64,000 nt of DNA from Bacillota bacterium. Its GTDB lineage: Bacteria; Bacillota; Clostridia; Peptostreptococcales; Anaerovoracaceae. Numbering within the stretch: position 1 is the stretch's first letter; each line of letters starts with the position of its first letter. Shown here piece after piece: positions 7,799 through 16,739 of the stretch. The notes beneath the pieces are model-generated. The model had not been told where the DNA came from, ran no database searches, and saw only the letters and a program-made list of their open reading frames with translations. The stretch is from positions 1-64,000 of the forward strand of contig JANYJS010000094.1 in NCBI GenBank assembly GCA_025361765.1, in the 5' to 3' direction. The position numbers were made by a program, and so were the translations under genes.

Positions 7799-8911
7799 AT
7801 GGATAGAATACTTTCGATTATAAAAAAAGAATTTCTACAGATGAAAAGAGACCGGTTGACTCTGCTGATTGCTTTTATGATTCCAGTGGTTCAACTGATC
7901 ATATTTGGTTATGCCATTCAAACCGAGGTCAAAAATATATCAACAATTGTCTTTGACCAGTCCCTCACCACGGAGAGCAGGGAAATGCTCGATTCTTTTA
8001 CCGCCTCTGGTTATTTTAAAGTAAAATATACAGCGAATAGCTTTGCAGACATTAACCAGGCTATAGACAGCGGAAAAGCAAAAGTAGGCATTATATTTCC
8101 ACCGGATTATGCTAGGAGTATTTACCGGGGAGAATCTGCACAAATTCAAATTATCATAGACGCCAGCGATAACATGACTTCTGGTCAAGCAAGGGCGATT
8201 GCAAGTACCATCCCAACACTGAAGAGCCAGGCGGTCATTCTTTCCCGCATACCCGGAGAGGTGAACATGCCCTACGATGTTAGGATTCGGGCCTGGTACA
8301 ATCCAGACGGCATAACAGCCTTTTATATCGTACCTGGCATCGTGGCTGTTCTCGTTACTATGACCATGGTGCTGCTGACCTCAGTGGGAATTGTCAGAGA
8401 ACGCGAGCGGGGAACATTGGAACAACTCATGGTAACACCTCTAAAGCCTCTTGAGCTGATGATTGGTAAAATAACGCCCTATGTACTACTGGGCTATATT
8501 CAGGTGACAGTGGCACTCATAGTCGCTGTAGTGCTCTTCGGAGTCCCAATAAGAGGCAGTATTTTCGAATTGTATGTTTTGACGCTCTTCTTTATTACAG
8601 CCTCCCTTGGCCTTGGCATAACGATTTCCAATCTGGCCAAAACTCAGCTTCAGGCTATGATGATGTCATTTGTGGTTCTGCTGCCCAGCATTTTGCTTTC
8701 TGGATTTATGTTTCCTAGAGAAGCTATGCCGGACATCATTTACTGGATCGGATACATCATACCCGCCACTTACTATTTGGAAATTATTAGAGGCATTATG
8801 CTCAAGGGAATTGGCATCGCCTATCTTTGGCCTCAAGTCGGAATGCTACTGATTATTTCTGTTGTTTTTCTTGGTATCAGTGTTAAAAAATTCAAAAAAA
8901 CCATTGGTTGA
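7799..8911 (+). CDS. ABC-2 type permease of the YbhS/YbhR family
   Basis: This 370-residue protein has a cytoplasmic start, one N-terminal transmembrane helix, a large extracytoplasmic region (about residues 50-170) and five further hydrophobic helices. The REREHGTLEQ-type motif of ABC-2 permeases appears as RERERGTLEQLMVTPL, followed by GKITPYVLLG. The E. coli equivalent has two such permeases (YbhS and YbhR). Here there is only one, so it probably homodimerises. It starts 13 bp after the ATPase. The operon ends at the hairpin at 8963-8995. Confidence 0.9.
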   Translation: MDRILSIIKKEFLQMKRDRLTLLIAFMIPVVQLIIFGYAIQTEVKNISTIVFDQSLTTESREMLDSFTASGYFKVKYTANSFADINQAIDSGKAKVGIIFPPDYARSIYRGESAQIQIIIDASDNMTSGQARAIASTIPTLKSQAVILSRIPGEVNMPYDVRIRAWYNPDGITAFYIVPGIVAVLVTMTMVLLTSVGIVRERERGTLEQLMVTPLKPLELMIGKITPYVLLGYIQVTVALIVAVVLFGVPIRGSIFELYVLTLFFITASLGLGITISNLAKTQLQAMMMSFVVLLPSILLSGFMFPREAMPDIIYWIGYIIPATYYLEIIRGIMLKGIGIAYLWPQVGMLLIISVVFLGISVKKFKKTIG

Positions 8912-8962
8912 TGTGACTTTGCAATCTTAGGGAAATAAACTATTACCATAAAATTATAAAAT

Positions 8963-8995
8963 GGCCTTAGCTCAATTTATGACTGGGCTAAGGCC
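8963..8995. terminator. Hairpin between convergent exporter operon and deoD
   Basis: GGCCTTAGC and GCTAAGGCC form a perfect 9-bp stem with a 15-base loop. On the minus strand it is followed by a T-rich run (ATTTTATAATTTTA), so it works best as the deoD terminator, but it probably serves both strands. Confidence 0.75.
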
Positions 8996-9063
8996 GATAA
9001 GTCTTTTCAGTTGTTTTTCTTGAAATCTTACCCAAGCATTGGACAAAGAACAATAATTCTCTG

Positions 9064-9768
9064 CTATAAGGCCAGCTCTAAAGCAATCTGCATCATATTG
9101 GTAAATGTTTTTTCTCTCTCTTCTGAGGTCGTTATGGCATCGGTGATCAAACTATCGCTCATGGTTAAAATGGTCAGAGCCTTAGCGCCAAGTCTTGCAG
9201 CATTCATGTATAGAGCCGCTGCTTCCATTTCAACTGCCAATACGCCCATCTTGGCCCATTTCTTCCAGGATTCAGGATTGTCATCATAAAATACATCGCT
9301 GGACAGTATATTGCCTGCATGGACAGGTATGCCCAATCGATCGGCGGCTGAATGGGCTTTTAAGAGGAGACTGAAGTCGGCACAAGCCGAATAGCTTCCC
9401 GGGAGACCAAAAGTATGCGCATAATTCGAATTTGTTGAAGCTGCAACGCCTAATACGATATCCCTTAGCTTGACATGCTCCTGGAGAGATCCAGCGGAGC
9501 CAACGCGAATCAGGTTCTTAACACCATATTGGGTAATCAGCTCATGAGAGTAGATGCCAATAGAAGGCATGCCCATACCGGTACCCTGAACGGAGACTGA
9601 CGCCCCCTTGTAAGTGCCGGTATACCCAAGCATGCCGCGTACTTGATTGTAGCATTTCGGATTGTCCAGAAAGTTTTCGGCAATAAATTTAGCTCTCAGC
9701 GGATCGCCGGGGAGAAGTATGGTTTCTGCGATATCGCCCTTATTTGCGGAAATATGAGGTGTAGACAT
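9064..9768 (-). CDS. deoD: Purine-nucleoside phosphorylase, DeoD type
   Basis: This enzyme splits purine (deoxy)nucleosides with phosphate, giving the base and (deoxy)ribose-1-phosphate for purine salvage. The 234-residue length and motifs are those of the hexameric DeoD family: LPGDPLRAKFIAE, GTGMGMPSIGIYSHEL, a GSAG phosphate loop, VEMEAAALY in the nucleoside pocket and a late SDSL with the acid/base Asp. The start that gives MSTPHIS is preferred because AAGGAGTG lies just upstream; a further ATG six codons upstream overlaps that site. It is monocistronic, with its own extended -10 promoter. Confidence 0.96.
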   Translation of the reverse strand: MSTPHISANKGDIAETILLPGDPLRAKFIAENFLDNPKCYNQVRGMLGYTGTYKGASVSVQGTGMGMPSIGIYSHELITQYGVKNLIRVGSAGSLQEHVKLRDIVLGVAASTNSNYAHTFGLPGSYSACADFSLLLKAHSAADRLGIPVHAGNILSSDVFYDDNPESWKKWAKMGVLAVEMEAAALYMNAARLGAKALTILTMSDSLITDAITTSEEREKTFTNMMQIALELAL

Positions 9769-9800
9769 GAAAATCACTCCTTGCATTTAAATATAACTGT

Positions 9801-9809
9801 ATTATAACA
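9801..9809 (-). promoter_or_regulatory. Extended -10 promoter of deoD
   Basis: Read on the minus strand, the site is TGTTATAAT, a consensus TATAAT with the TGn extension. It lies about 33 bases before the start codon. The -35 region is poor, as is common for extended -10 promoters. Confidence 0.6.
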
Positions 9810-9866
9810 TATGTGGAATGCTGGTGACACCTTAAATTCCAAGGGAATTCTATATGTGAAATGGCC

Positions 9867-9895
9867 TTTACTAAAAATATTTTTTAAGGTACAAT
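9867..9895 (+). promoter_or_regulatory. Probable promoter of the acyl-CoA synthetase gene
   Basis: TTTACT at 9867-9872 and TACAAT at 9890-9895 are separated by 17 bp, with a leader of about 75 bases before the ATG. Confidence 0.55.
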
Positions 9896-9977
9896 TATTT
9901 TACATACAACGGCTTTAGGGCATGCATCAACCTAAATGATGCTGATTTGTCGCAATGAAATTTGAAGGAGATTAAAG

Positions 9978-11702
9978 ATGGACAAAGAACTCGCAAAGAA
10001 TTATCACGAAGTCCGAGAAATAGGGGACTTTAAAACGATGTTGAATTCCAGTGCGGAACTATTTGCTGATCGACCTGCTTATCTCGTAAAAAAAGAGAAA
10101 GGCGGAGTATATACCGAGATTAAATATAGCCAAGTGAAATCTGATGTGGACGCCATGGGCACTAAGCTCATGCATATGGGGCTTGCAAATGAAAAAATTG
10201 CAATAATTGGAGAAAACTGCTATGAATGGGTAATCGCTTACTTTGGTATTGCCAATGGGACTGGGATCGTTGTTCCCTTGGACAAAGAATTGACCAAAGA
10301 CGAGATTCACAATCTTCTTAAAACCGCAGAATGCAAGGCTATTTTCTATACAAATGATTATCTTGACTATATTTCGGATTTTCCTATCGACTATAAAATC
10401 AATATGGGGACTTTCGGAAAACTGGTTTCCCCTCTTGCCATAAATGAGCTTTCTTGGTCTGATTTGTTGGATGATGGAAATAGACTGCTAAAAAGCGGTG
10501 ATAGATCATTTTTAGACGCAAAGGTTGATCCTGACGAAATGCGGATCATACTTTTCACCTCCGGCACTACAGATTCTGCAAAGGGCGTCATGCTCAGCCA
10601 AAAAAATATTATGAGCGACATCATGGATACCTGCAGAATTGCCAATATAACGTCTGAGGACAGAAGTTTGTCAATCTTGCCGATTCATCATACGTTTGAG
10701 TCTTCTCTCGGCATTATTCTGATGCTTTATCGGGGGGCCTCCGTGGCCTTTTGCGAAGGTCTTAAATACATTGCGAAGAATATGGTTGAAGCTAAGATAA
10801 CCATGCTAATCGGCGTTCCGCTTATTTTTGAATCAATCTATGAAAAAATCTGGAAAAATGCCGAAAAACAAGGAAAAAGCAAACTGCTAAAAAACGCAAT
10901 AAAAATAAATAGAACACTAAAAGCGATTGGCCTTGATATGAGCAAAAAACTCTTTAAGGACATTCATGAAAAATTTGGAGGCAAGTTCAGACTAATCGTT
11001 ACTGGTGCAGCAGCGATTGATCCGAATGTATGCCGCGGTTTTGAAGATTTTGGCTTTAAAGTGGTTCAAGGTTATGGACTCACAGAATGCTCGCCACTTG
11101 TAGCTGGCTGCCCGGACTTTGCTAACACTTATAAAAAAGCTGGCTCAGTAGGGCCATCCATTTCAACTGGCGAAATAAAGATTGTGGACAAAGACGAAGA
11201 CGGCATTGGAGAAATCATCTTTAAAGGACCGAATGTGATGCTCGGTTACTATAATATGCCTGAAAAAACTGCAGAGATTCTGAAGGATGGCTGGTTTTAT
11301 ACAGGAGACCTTGGATTCCTTGACCACGAAGGCTGGCTTTACATTACCGGAAGAAAAAAGAACGTCATCGTCACTAAAACCGGAAAAAATATCTATCCTG
11401 AAGAAGTTGAGTTTTATATCAACCGAAATAAATATATTGAAGAGAGCTTGGTTCATGGTCTTGAAGAAGATGATCATGATGATGTGACCGTAGCAGCCCA
11501 AATTAGGCCAGCATACGATGTGATCTATGAAGAATTCGGTAAGGATTTTGACGATGCGTCAGTATATTCACTCATGAAAAAACTGATCGGCGATATCAAT
11601 GAAAAGCTTCCGATTTATAAGAGAATCAGGAATTTTTCTGTCAGAAAAGAAGATTTCGAGAAGACAACGACTAAAAAAATCAAGAGGCATAAAAATAAAT
11701 AA
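9978..11702 (+). CDS. AMP-forming acyl-CoA synthetase / ligase
   Basis: This 574-residue adenylate-forming enzyme is of the long-chain fatty acid--CoA ligase type (ANL superfamily). The ATP-binding loop reads FTSGTTDSAKGVMLS; the usual TGxPKG is TDSAKG here, but the Lys is kept. Further motifs are GYGLTECSPL, YTGDLGFLD, ITGRKKNVIV and a C-terminal KTTTKKIKRH with the catalytic Lys. Family members activate a carboxylic acid as acyl-AMP and pass it to CoA. The exact acid is not determinable. ATG 9978 follows GAAGGAG. An M20 amidohydrolase begins 16 bp downstream, probably in the same operon. Confidence 0.87.
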   Translation: MDKELAKNYHEVREIGDFKTMLNSSAELFADRPAYLVKKEKGGVYTEIKYSQVKSDVDAMGTKLMHMGLANEKIAIIGENCYEWVIAYFGIANGTGIVVPLDKELTKDEIHNLLKTAECKAIFYTNDYLDYISDFPIDYKINMGTFGKLVSPLAINELSWSDLLDDGNRLLKSGDRSFLDAKVDPDEMRIILFTSGTTDSAKGVMLSQKNIMSDIMDTCRIANITSEDRSLSILPIHHTFESSLGIILMLYRGASVAFCEGLKYIAKNMVEAKITMLIGVPLIFESIYEKIWKNAEKQGKSKLLKNAIKINRTLKAIGLDMSKKLFKDIHEKFGGKFRLIVTGAAAIDPNVCRGFEDFGFKVVQGYGLTECSPLVAGCPDFANTYKKAGSVGPSISTGEIKIVDKDEDGIGEIIFKGPNVMLGYYNMPEKTAEILKDGWFYTGDLGFLDHEGWLYITGRKKNVIVTKTGKNIYPEEVEFYINRNKYIEESLVHGLEEDDHDDVTVAAQIRPAYDVIYEEFGKDFDDASVYSLMKKLIGDINEKLPIYKRIRNFSVRKEDFEKTTTKKIKRHKNK

Positions 11703-11718
11703 TGCGAGGGGAAAGACC

Positions 11719-12882
11719 ATGTCTACGGAGCAATGGGTTTTAGAAAAAAGGCGTAGCTTTCATCAGAATCCCGAGTTGGGAAATCTGGAATATCAAACCA
11801 CTGAAATAATTGAAAACGAACTGAAATCCATGGGAATCGAAACGAAACGACTTTTGGAGACCGGGATTTTAGGTATTCTTCGAGGAACCAAGTTTGGTGG
11901 GCATGAAACCGGAGAAGCTTCTTTGACAAGGGTCATTGCATTAAGGGCGGATATGGATGCTTTGGAGATTAACGAGGACACGGGGCTTGCCTATTCGTCC
12001 CAAAATCCAGGATTAATGCACGCTTGTGGTCATGATGCGCATATGGCAATTCTATTGGGAGCAGCAAAAGAATTGAGCGAGAGAAAAGACACGTTTTCGG
12101 ATGTAGTAAAATTTATTTTTCAGCCCGCAGAAGAAAGCACGGGCGGCGCTGAGCGGATGATTGCTGAAGGGTGCATGAATGATCCGGAAGTCGACTATAT
12201 TTTTGGGCTTCATGTCATGCCGGATCTCATCTCTGGCGCGATCGGCATTAAATATGGCAGAATGTATGCGGCGTCAGACATGATCACTATAACAGTTCAT
12301 GGTATATCTGGTCATGGCGCATTTCCAGACAAATCTATAGATGCGGTTGTTGTCGCATCAACCATCATCACAAGCATTCAAAGCATTGTCAGCAGAAACA
12401 TTTCTGCCACGAGCCCCTGTATAATCACTTTTGGTAGCATTCATGGCGGGACTACCAATAATGTCATAGCCAATAAAGTGGAGATTAAGGGGACAATAAG
12501 GACCCTTGATCCTGAAAGCAGAGTTTTCGTTCAGAAGAGAATAAGTGAGATGGTGTCCGGTATCGCTTCGGCCATGGGTGCTACAGCGGATATTGTCTAT
12601 TTGAGAGGGTATAATGCCTTGATTAATAATCAGGAGGCAGTAGATCTGGTTTATTCTGCTGCTAGTATTGTTGTGGGCACGGATAAAATAGTCCATACGC
12701 CGGATGCCTATATGGGAGGAGAAGACTTTTCCTTCTATTTGGATCATGCTAAAGGGGCATTTTTCGGCTTGGGCTGCGGCTATCCTGACAAAAAAAACTC
12801 AGGCCTGCACTCAACGACTTTTAACCTTGATGAGCGTTGTTTGCCAATCGGCGTAAAAATGCTGTGTAGTTTGGTCAAATAA
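11719..12882 (+). CDS. M20-family amidohydrolase (N-acyl amino acid / hippurate type)
   Basis: This 387-residue zinc or manganese amidase removes acyl groups from N-acylated amino acids or related amides. The metal and catalytic residues are visible: RADMDAL, HACGHDAHMA, the PAEES catalytic pair followed by GGAERMI, the GLHVMP His and a C-terminal GGEDFSFY. The length matches the family (380-400). Start ATG 11719 has GAGGGGA at 11706-11712; an upstream in-frame ATG at 11599 lies within the preceding gene and has no ribosome site. A strong terminator follows immediately. Confidence 0.9.
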   Translation: MSTEQWVLEKRRSFHQNPELGNLEYQTTEIIENELKSMGIETKRLLETGILGILRGTKFGGHETGEASLTRVIALRADMDALEINEDTGLAYSSQNPGLMHACGHDAHMAILLGAAKELSERKDTFSDVVKFIFQPAEESTGGAERMIAEGCMNDPEVDYIFGLHVMPDLISGAIGIKYGRMYAASDMITITVHGISGHGAFPDKSIDAVVVASTIITSIQSIVSRNISATSPCIITFGSIHGGTTNNVIANKVEIKGTIRTLDPESRVFVQKRISEMVSGIASAMGATADIVYLRGYNALINNQEAVDLVYSAASIVVGTDKIVHTPDAYMGGEDFSFYLDHAKGAFFGLGCGYPDKKNSGLHSTTFNLDERCLPIGVKMLCSLVK

Positions 12883-12914
12883 AAAAAGAGAGGAGACACT
12901 TCTCTCTTTTTCTT
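12883..12914 (+). terminator. Intrinsic terminator after the amidohydrolase
   Basis: AAAAAGAGAGG pairs with CTTCTCTTTTT (11 bp, one G-U) around a 5-base loop, ending in a T-rich run. Rho-independent termination is likely. Confidence 0.9.
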
Positions 12915-12964
12915 TTATTATGTTTTGTACATTTAACTTATGCACAGAGTGGGACGGGTGAGTA

Positions 12965-13228
12965 TTAGTTCGCTTTGTTGAATCGTTTCGTCAGTCTTGA
13001 AACTTTTCTTGAAGCAGCATTCTTATGAATTGTATTCTTAGATGCAGCTTTTTTCAGTTTCTTTTCTGCTAAGATCAATTTTTCTTTTGCAACTTCAAGA
13101 TTGCCTTGAGCTAAAGCTTTTTCAAAATTTTTGACTACGGCTTTAAGATGCTCTTTAATTCTTCTGTTTGTTGCTGTTTTCTTAGCAATAACGCCGATTC
13201 TTTTCTTTGCTGATTTAATATTTGCCAT
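12965..13228 (-). CDS. rpsT: 30S ribosomal protein S20
   Basis: This 87-residue basic protein starts MANIKSAKKR, the classic S20 beginning, and is Lys/Arg/Ala-rich throughout, as expected for this 16S rRNA-binding protein of the small subunit. Length and composition match the family. I chose the ATG at 13228, with GGGTG upstream, over an in-frame ATG three codons earlier. It is divergent from lepA, the usual Firmicute neighbour; the sporulation genes gpr and spoIIP often found between them are missing. Confidence 0.97.
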   Translation of the reverse strand: MANIKSAKKRIGVIAKKTATNRRIKEHLKAVVKNFEKALAQGNLEVAKEKLILAEKKLKKAASKNTIHKNAASRKVSRLTKRFNKAN

Positions 13229-13265
13229 TATTTTCACCCCACTTTCAGAAAATGTAGCAAGTCAA

Positions 13266-13294
13266 ATTATAATGGAGAATCTGCCAAATAGCAA
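13266..13294 (-). promoter_or_regulatory. Promoter of rpsT
   Basis: On the minus strand, TTGCTA (13294-13289), a 17-bp spacer and a perfect TATAAT (13271-13266) lie about 40 bases upstream of the rpsT start. Confidence 0.75.
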
Positions 13295-13320
13295 GGGTTA
13301 AAAATAAAATTTAAAAAAAA

Positions 13321-13342
13321 TAGATTGCAGATAGATTGCAGA
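13321..13342. repeat. Short tandem repeat (11 bp x 2)
   Basis: TAGATTGCAGA occurs twice in tandem (13321-13331 and 13332-13342), followed by a degenerate third partial copy. Confidence 0.85.
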
Positions 13343-13458
13343 ATAGATTCCCACAATAAACTGAAGACGGCAATTTGAGGTCCGCCCCTTATTAAGAAAA
13401 TCAGAAAAATAAAAAAGTAAGCCCAGTCCAAAAGCTAGGTGAATGCGGTTTTGCTACC

Positions 13459-13487
13459 TTGTAAAAAACAGGCGAAAATGATATAAT
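13459..13487 (+). promoter_or_regulatory. Promoter of lepA
   Basis: TTGTAA at 13459-13464 and a perfect TATAAT at 13482-13487 have a 17-bp spacer. They lie about 45 bases upstream of the chosen start. Confidence 0.75.
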
Positions 13488-13532
13488 TGACATTCAGTAC
13501 AAATAATTTGAAGGACTATGAAAAGAGGATTT

Positions 13533-15344
13533 ATGGAATCTAATCAAAAATATATGAGAAATTTTTCGATTATCGCACATATAGATCACGGAAAATCAAC
13601 TCTTGCAGACCGAATTATAGAGACTACCGGTCTGGTTTCCCACAGGGAGATGAAGGAACAATACCTGGATAATATGGATCTCGAAAGAGAACGCGGAATC
13701 ACAATTAAATTACAGACGACGAGATTGAGCTACAAAGCGAAGGATGGTCATGACTATACCTTTAACCTCATTGATACGCCTGGTCATGTAGACTTCACCT
13801 ATGAAGTATCTAGGAGCCTAGCAGCCTGTGAAGGGGCGTTGCTTATTGTCGACGCAACTCAGGGGGTCGAAGCACAGACTTTGGCCAATGTCTACCTTGC
13901 CCTGGATGAAAATCTGGAAATCATTCCAGTGATCAATAAAATTGACTTGGGCAGTGCAAGACCAGAAGAGGTCAAGCAGGAAATTGAAGAGATTATTGGC
14001 ATTGATGCTTCAGAAGCACCACTGATATCAGCCAAAGAGGGATTGAATATTGAAGCAGTACTTGAGGCTATCGTGGAGAAGATCCCTGCGCCTAAGGGGG
14101 ATATTAACGGAAAACTTAAAGCGCTTATTTTTGATGCTTATTACGACAACTATCGAGGAGTTGTTATTTATACGCGTATTTTCAATGGACATGTTGCCAA
14201 AGGCGATATCGTTCTTATGATGAACACCAAGAAAAAATATGAAGTGACTGAGGTGGGGGTTTATTCCCCAGGCCCAATTCCTGTGGATATGCTGATGGCA
14301 GGAGATGTTGGCTATATTTGTGCCAGCATAAAACAAGTCGCTGATGCCAGAGTGGGTGACACCATCACTATGGCGGCAAATCCTACGGAGCACGCTTTGC
14401 CTGGGTATAAGAAAGTTCAGCCCATGGTCTACTGCGGCATCTACCCTTCAGAAGGTGAAAAATATGAGAACGTCAAAGATGCCCTGGAAAAACTTCAGGT
14501 CAATGATGCAGCCTTTCATTTTGAACCGGAAACTTCAACGGCCCTTGGCTTTGGCTACAGATGCGGCTTTCTTGGGCTTCTTCACATGGAGATTATTGTA
14601 GAGAGACTTGAACGAGAATTTGATTTGGGCATCATCACCACATCCCCTAGCGTAATCTATAAAGTGGTGCTTAATGATGGCAGCATACAAATGATCCAAA
14701 ACCCCAGCAATCTTCCGCCATTAACAGAAATTGATCATATTGAAGAACCGATTGTCAAAGCTAATATCATGATCCCAAACGACTATGTTGGCAGTATCAT
14801 GGAAATCTGTCAGGAGCGGCGTGGCGTCATGAAACATATGGAATATATTACGAGTACGAGAGTAGTGCTGCATTATGAAATGCCGCTGAACGAGGTCATT
14901 TATGACTTTTTTGACGCCCTTAAATCCAAGACGCGCGGGTATGGCTCTTTGGATTATGAGTTTTTACATTATGAAAAGTCGAATCTGGTCAAACTAGATA
15001 TTCTCTTAAATAGAGACCTGGTTGACGCCTTCTCAATGATCGTGCATGAGTCCAAGGCGTATTCGAGGGGACGGTTTGTTTGCGAGAAATTGAAGGATAT
15101 CATTCCGATGCATCAGTTTGAAGTCCCTATTCAGGCATCCGTCGGGGCAAAAGTCATTGCGAGAGAGACGGTCAGAGCCCTTAGAAAAGATGTTTTAGCC
15201 AAGTGTTATGGCGGAGATATCACACGTAAGAAAAAGCTTTTGGAGAAACAAAAAAAAGGCAAGAAGCGTATGAGGCAATTCGGTTCAGTTGAAGTGCCTC
15301 AGGAGGCGTTTACAGCCGTCCTCAAATATGATGACAACAAATAG
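13533..15344 (+). CDS. lepA: Elongation factor 4 (LepA), ribosomal GTPase
   Basis: This 603-residue translational GTPase acts on ribosomes in assembly and elongation. It opens with [19 protein letters not shown] (G1), then RERGITI (G2), DTPGHVDF (G3), NKIDL (G4) and a SAKEG-type G5. EF-G-like domains III and V and the LepA-specific C-terminal domain ending in [16 protein letters not shown] follow. ATG 13533 is preferred, with AGAGGA at 13523-13528; an in-frame ATG at 13518 has its purine-rich stretch too close. The last bases overlap the start of hemW. Confidence 0.97.
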   Translation: MESNQKYMRNFSIIAHIDHGKSTLADRIIETTGLVSHREMKEQYLDNMDLERERGITIKLQTTRLSYKAKDGHDYTFNLIDTPGHVDFTYEVSRSLAACEGALLIVDATQGVEAQTLANVYLALDENLEIIPVINKIDLGSARPEEVKQEIEEIIGIDASEAPLISAKEGLNIEAVLEAIVEKIPAPKGDINGKLKALIFDAYYDNYRGVVIYTRIFNGHVAKGDIVLMMNTKKKYEVTEVGVYSPGPIPVDMLMAGDVGYICASIKQVADARVGDTITMAANPTEHALPGYKKVQPMVYCGIYPSEGEKYENVKDALEKLQVNDAAFHFEPETSTALGFGYRCGFLGLLHMEIIVERLEREFDLGIITTSPSVIYKVVLNDGSIQMIQNPSNLPPLTEIDHIEEPIVKANIMIPNDYVGSIMEICQERRGVMKHMEYITSTRVVLHYEMPLNEVIYDFFDALKSKTRGYGSLDYEFLHYEKSNLVKLDILLNRDLVDAFSMIVHESKAYSRGRFVCEKLKDIIPMHQFEVPIQASVGAKVIARETVRALRKDVLAKCYGGDITRKKKLLEKQKKGKKRMRQFGSVEVPQEAFTAVLKYDDNK

Positions 15345-16518
15345 AAAGCTTGGACTTTATATCCATATACCCTTTTGCCTATCCAAATGCCTTTACTGTG
15401 ATTTCCTGTCTTTTTCCGGGTTCTCAGATGAGGATCAGAGTCGTTACGTTCAAAGCCTGCTTATGGAGCTTGACTGGTATCGGGATGGCCGAGAAAAAGC
15501 AGGGGGAATAACGATCGATATTTTAGATTATGAAGTCGACTCCATTTTCATCGGTGGTGGTACGCCTTCTTTGATTTCAGCTGAATTGATAGAAAAGTTG
15601 CTGAATAAAATCCATGAGAATTTTTCCGTAGACCAGGATTGCGAAATTACCATTGAAGCAAACCCGAAGACAATAGATCGTCATAAACTTAAGGCCTACA
15701 GGGAAGTAGGAATTAATAGACTGAGCATAGGGGCCCAGTCTCTAAATCCAGGGTTGCTTGACTTTATAGGCAGAGTTCATACCCCGGAGGAATTCTTAAA
15801 AAACTATGAAGAGGCAAGAGCTGCTGGTTTTGAAAATATTAATGTGGATATTATGTTTGGAATTCCGGGTCAGTCTCTAGAGATCTGGTCCGATACATTC
15901 CAAAGGGTACTCGATCTTGCGCCGCAGCATATATCTTTCTATGGTCTTAAGATTGAGGAGGGAACGCCTTTTCAACTTATGAAACAGAACAATGAGCTTG
16001 TAGAACTCAGCGATGACCTGGACCGAAAGATGTATGCCTTAGCCCTGAGCAAGCTAAGAGAACCAAAATTGAATGGGCAATGTTCAAATTATGACCACTA
16101 TGAACTGTCGAATGCCGCTGAAACAAAATTTCATTGCCGCCACAATCTTAAGTACTGGTCAATGGACGAGTATCTTGGCATTGGCCTGGGCGCTCATTCC
16201 TATATTAATCAGGAAAGATTCAGCGTTACTCGGGATATAGCAAGGTATCAGAAAAATAATGCCAGTCATATAGACTGGAGACATACCAACAGCAAAGAAG
16301 ATGAAATCTCGGAGTTCATTTTTACGGGTATGCGGAAAATAGAGGGAATATCATTTCAAAACTATGAGGCAAGATTTGGAGAGCCTATTTCCCGGCGTTA
16401 TAAGAATCAGGTTTCAAAACTCCTTCGTGGCGGGTTGATCGAATTAACGGGGACCGGGATGAAGCTTACGTTATTGGGTATCGATCTATCCAATTATGTA
16501 TTATCTGAATTTGTTTAA
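15328..16518 (+). CDS. hemW: HemW-type radical SAM heme chaperone (HemN-like)
   Basis: This 396-residue protein has the radical SAM cluster motif C17-X3-C21-X2-C24 ([10 protein letters not shown]), a GGGTPSL motif and the HemN-like C-terminal region. HemW proteins were long annotated as coproporphyrinogen III oxidase but act as heme chaperones and lack the extra N-terminal residues of HemN; the short N-terminus here fits HemW. Two consecutive ATGs (15328 and 15331) lie inside the lepA end, giving a 14- to 17-bp overlap and likely translational coupling, since no good ribosome site is visible. The order lepA-hemW-hrcA is typical of Firmicutes. Confidence 0.92.
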   Translation: MMTTNRKLGLYIHIPFCLSKCLYCDFLSFSGFSDEDQSRYVQSLLMELDWYRDGREKAGGITIDILDYEVDSIFIGGGTPSLISAELIEKLLNKIHENFSVDQDCEITIEANPKTIDRHKLKAYREVGINRLSIGAQSLNPGLLDFIGRVHTPEEFLKNYEEARAAGFENINVDIMFGIPGQSLEIWSDTFQRVLDLAPQHISFYGLKIEEGTPFQLMKQNNELVELSDDLDRKMYALALSKLREPKLNGQCSNYDHYELSNAAETKFHCRHNLKYWSMDEYLGIGLGAHSYINQERFSVTRDIARYQKNNASHIDWRHTNSKEDEISEFIFTGMRKIEGISFQNYEARFGEPISRRYKNQVSKLLRGGLIELTGTGMKLTLLGIDLSNYVLSEFV

Positions 16519-16549
16519 TTTAGAGTCTGTCACTTTTGGAAAAAGTTGC

Positions 16550-16620
16550 GTCAAAATTTTTCGATTGGTCCAAAAGCAATGTCAAAACATTTTTAGTTGG
16601 TCCAAAAGCAATGTCAAAAC
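16550..16620. repeat. Tandem repeat of about 32 bp before the heat-shock promoter
   Basis: Unit 1 (16550-16580) and unit 2 (16581-16612) share a 24-bp identical core starting TTGGTCCAAAAGCAATG. A third partial unit covers 16613-16620. The array ends about 38 bp before the hrcA -35 box. Confidence 0.92.
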
Positions 16621-16657
16621 TTATCTTAACTTTTGAACAAATATTTATAAAAACATA

Positions 16658-16686
16658 TTGACAACTTAAGACGTGGATGTTAAATT
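16658..16686 (+). promoter_or_regulatory. Promoter of the hrcA operon
   Basis: TTGACA at 16658-16663, a 17-bp spacer and TAAATT at 16681-16686 lie immediately upstream of the CIRCE operator, so HrcA bound there would block the start of transcription. Confidence 0.7.
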
Positions 16687-16696
16687 TAGACTATAG

Positions 16697-16723
16697 TTAG
16701 CACTCAACAACATAGAGTGCTAA
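16697..16723 (+). promoter_or_regulatory. CIRCE operator (HrcA binding site)
   Basis: TTAGCACTC (16697-16705), nine bases and GAGTGCTAA (16715-16723) are the perfect CIRCE inverted repeat. HrcA is known to bind it and repress class I heat-shock genes. The first gene of the controlled operon is hrcA itself, giving autoregulation. Confidence 0.98.
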
Positions 16724-16739
16724 CAAGAGGTGAGAAAAG

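Larger units (their letters stand above)
13229..13532. other. Divergent rpsT/lepA control region
   Basis: This roughly 300-bp gap has an rpsT promoter on the minus strand, a lepA promoter on the plus strand and a short 11-bp tandem repeat between them. I see no protein gene here. Confidence 0.8.

Noticed and set aside
13425-13480. Possible preQ1-like riboswitch (AGGT...ACCT stem followed by TGTAAAAAACAG)
   Set aside because: The A-rich tail overlaps the lepA -35 box, upstream of the transcription start, and lepA is not a queuosine gene.
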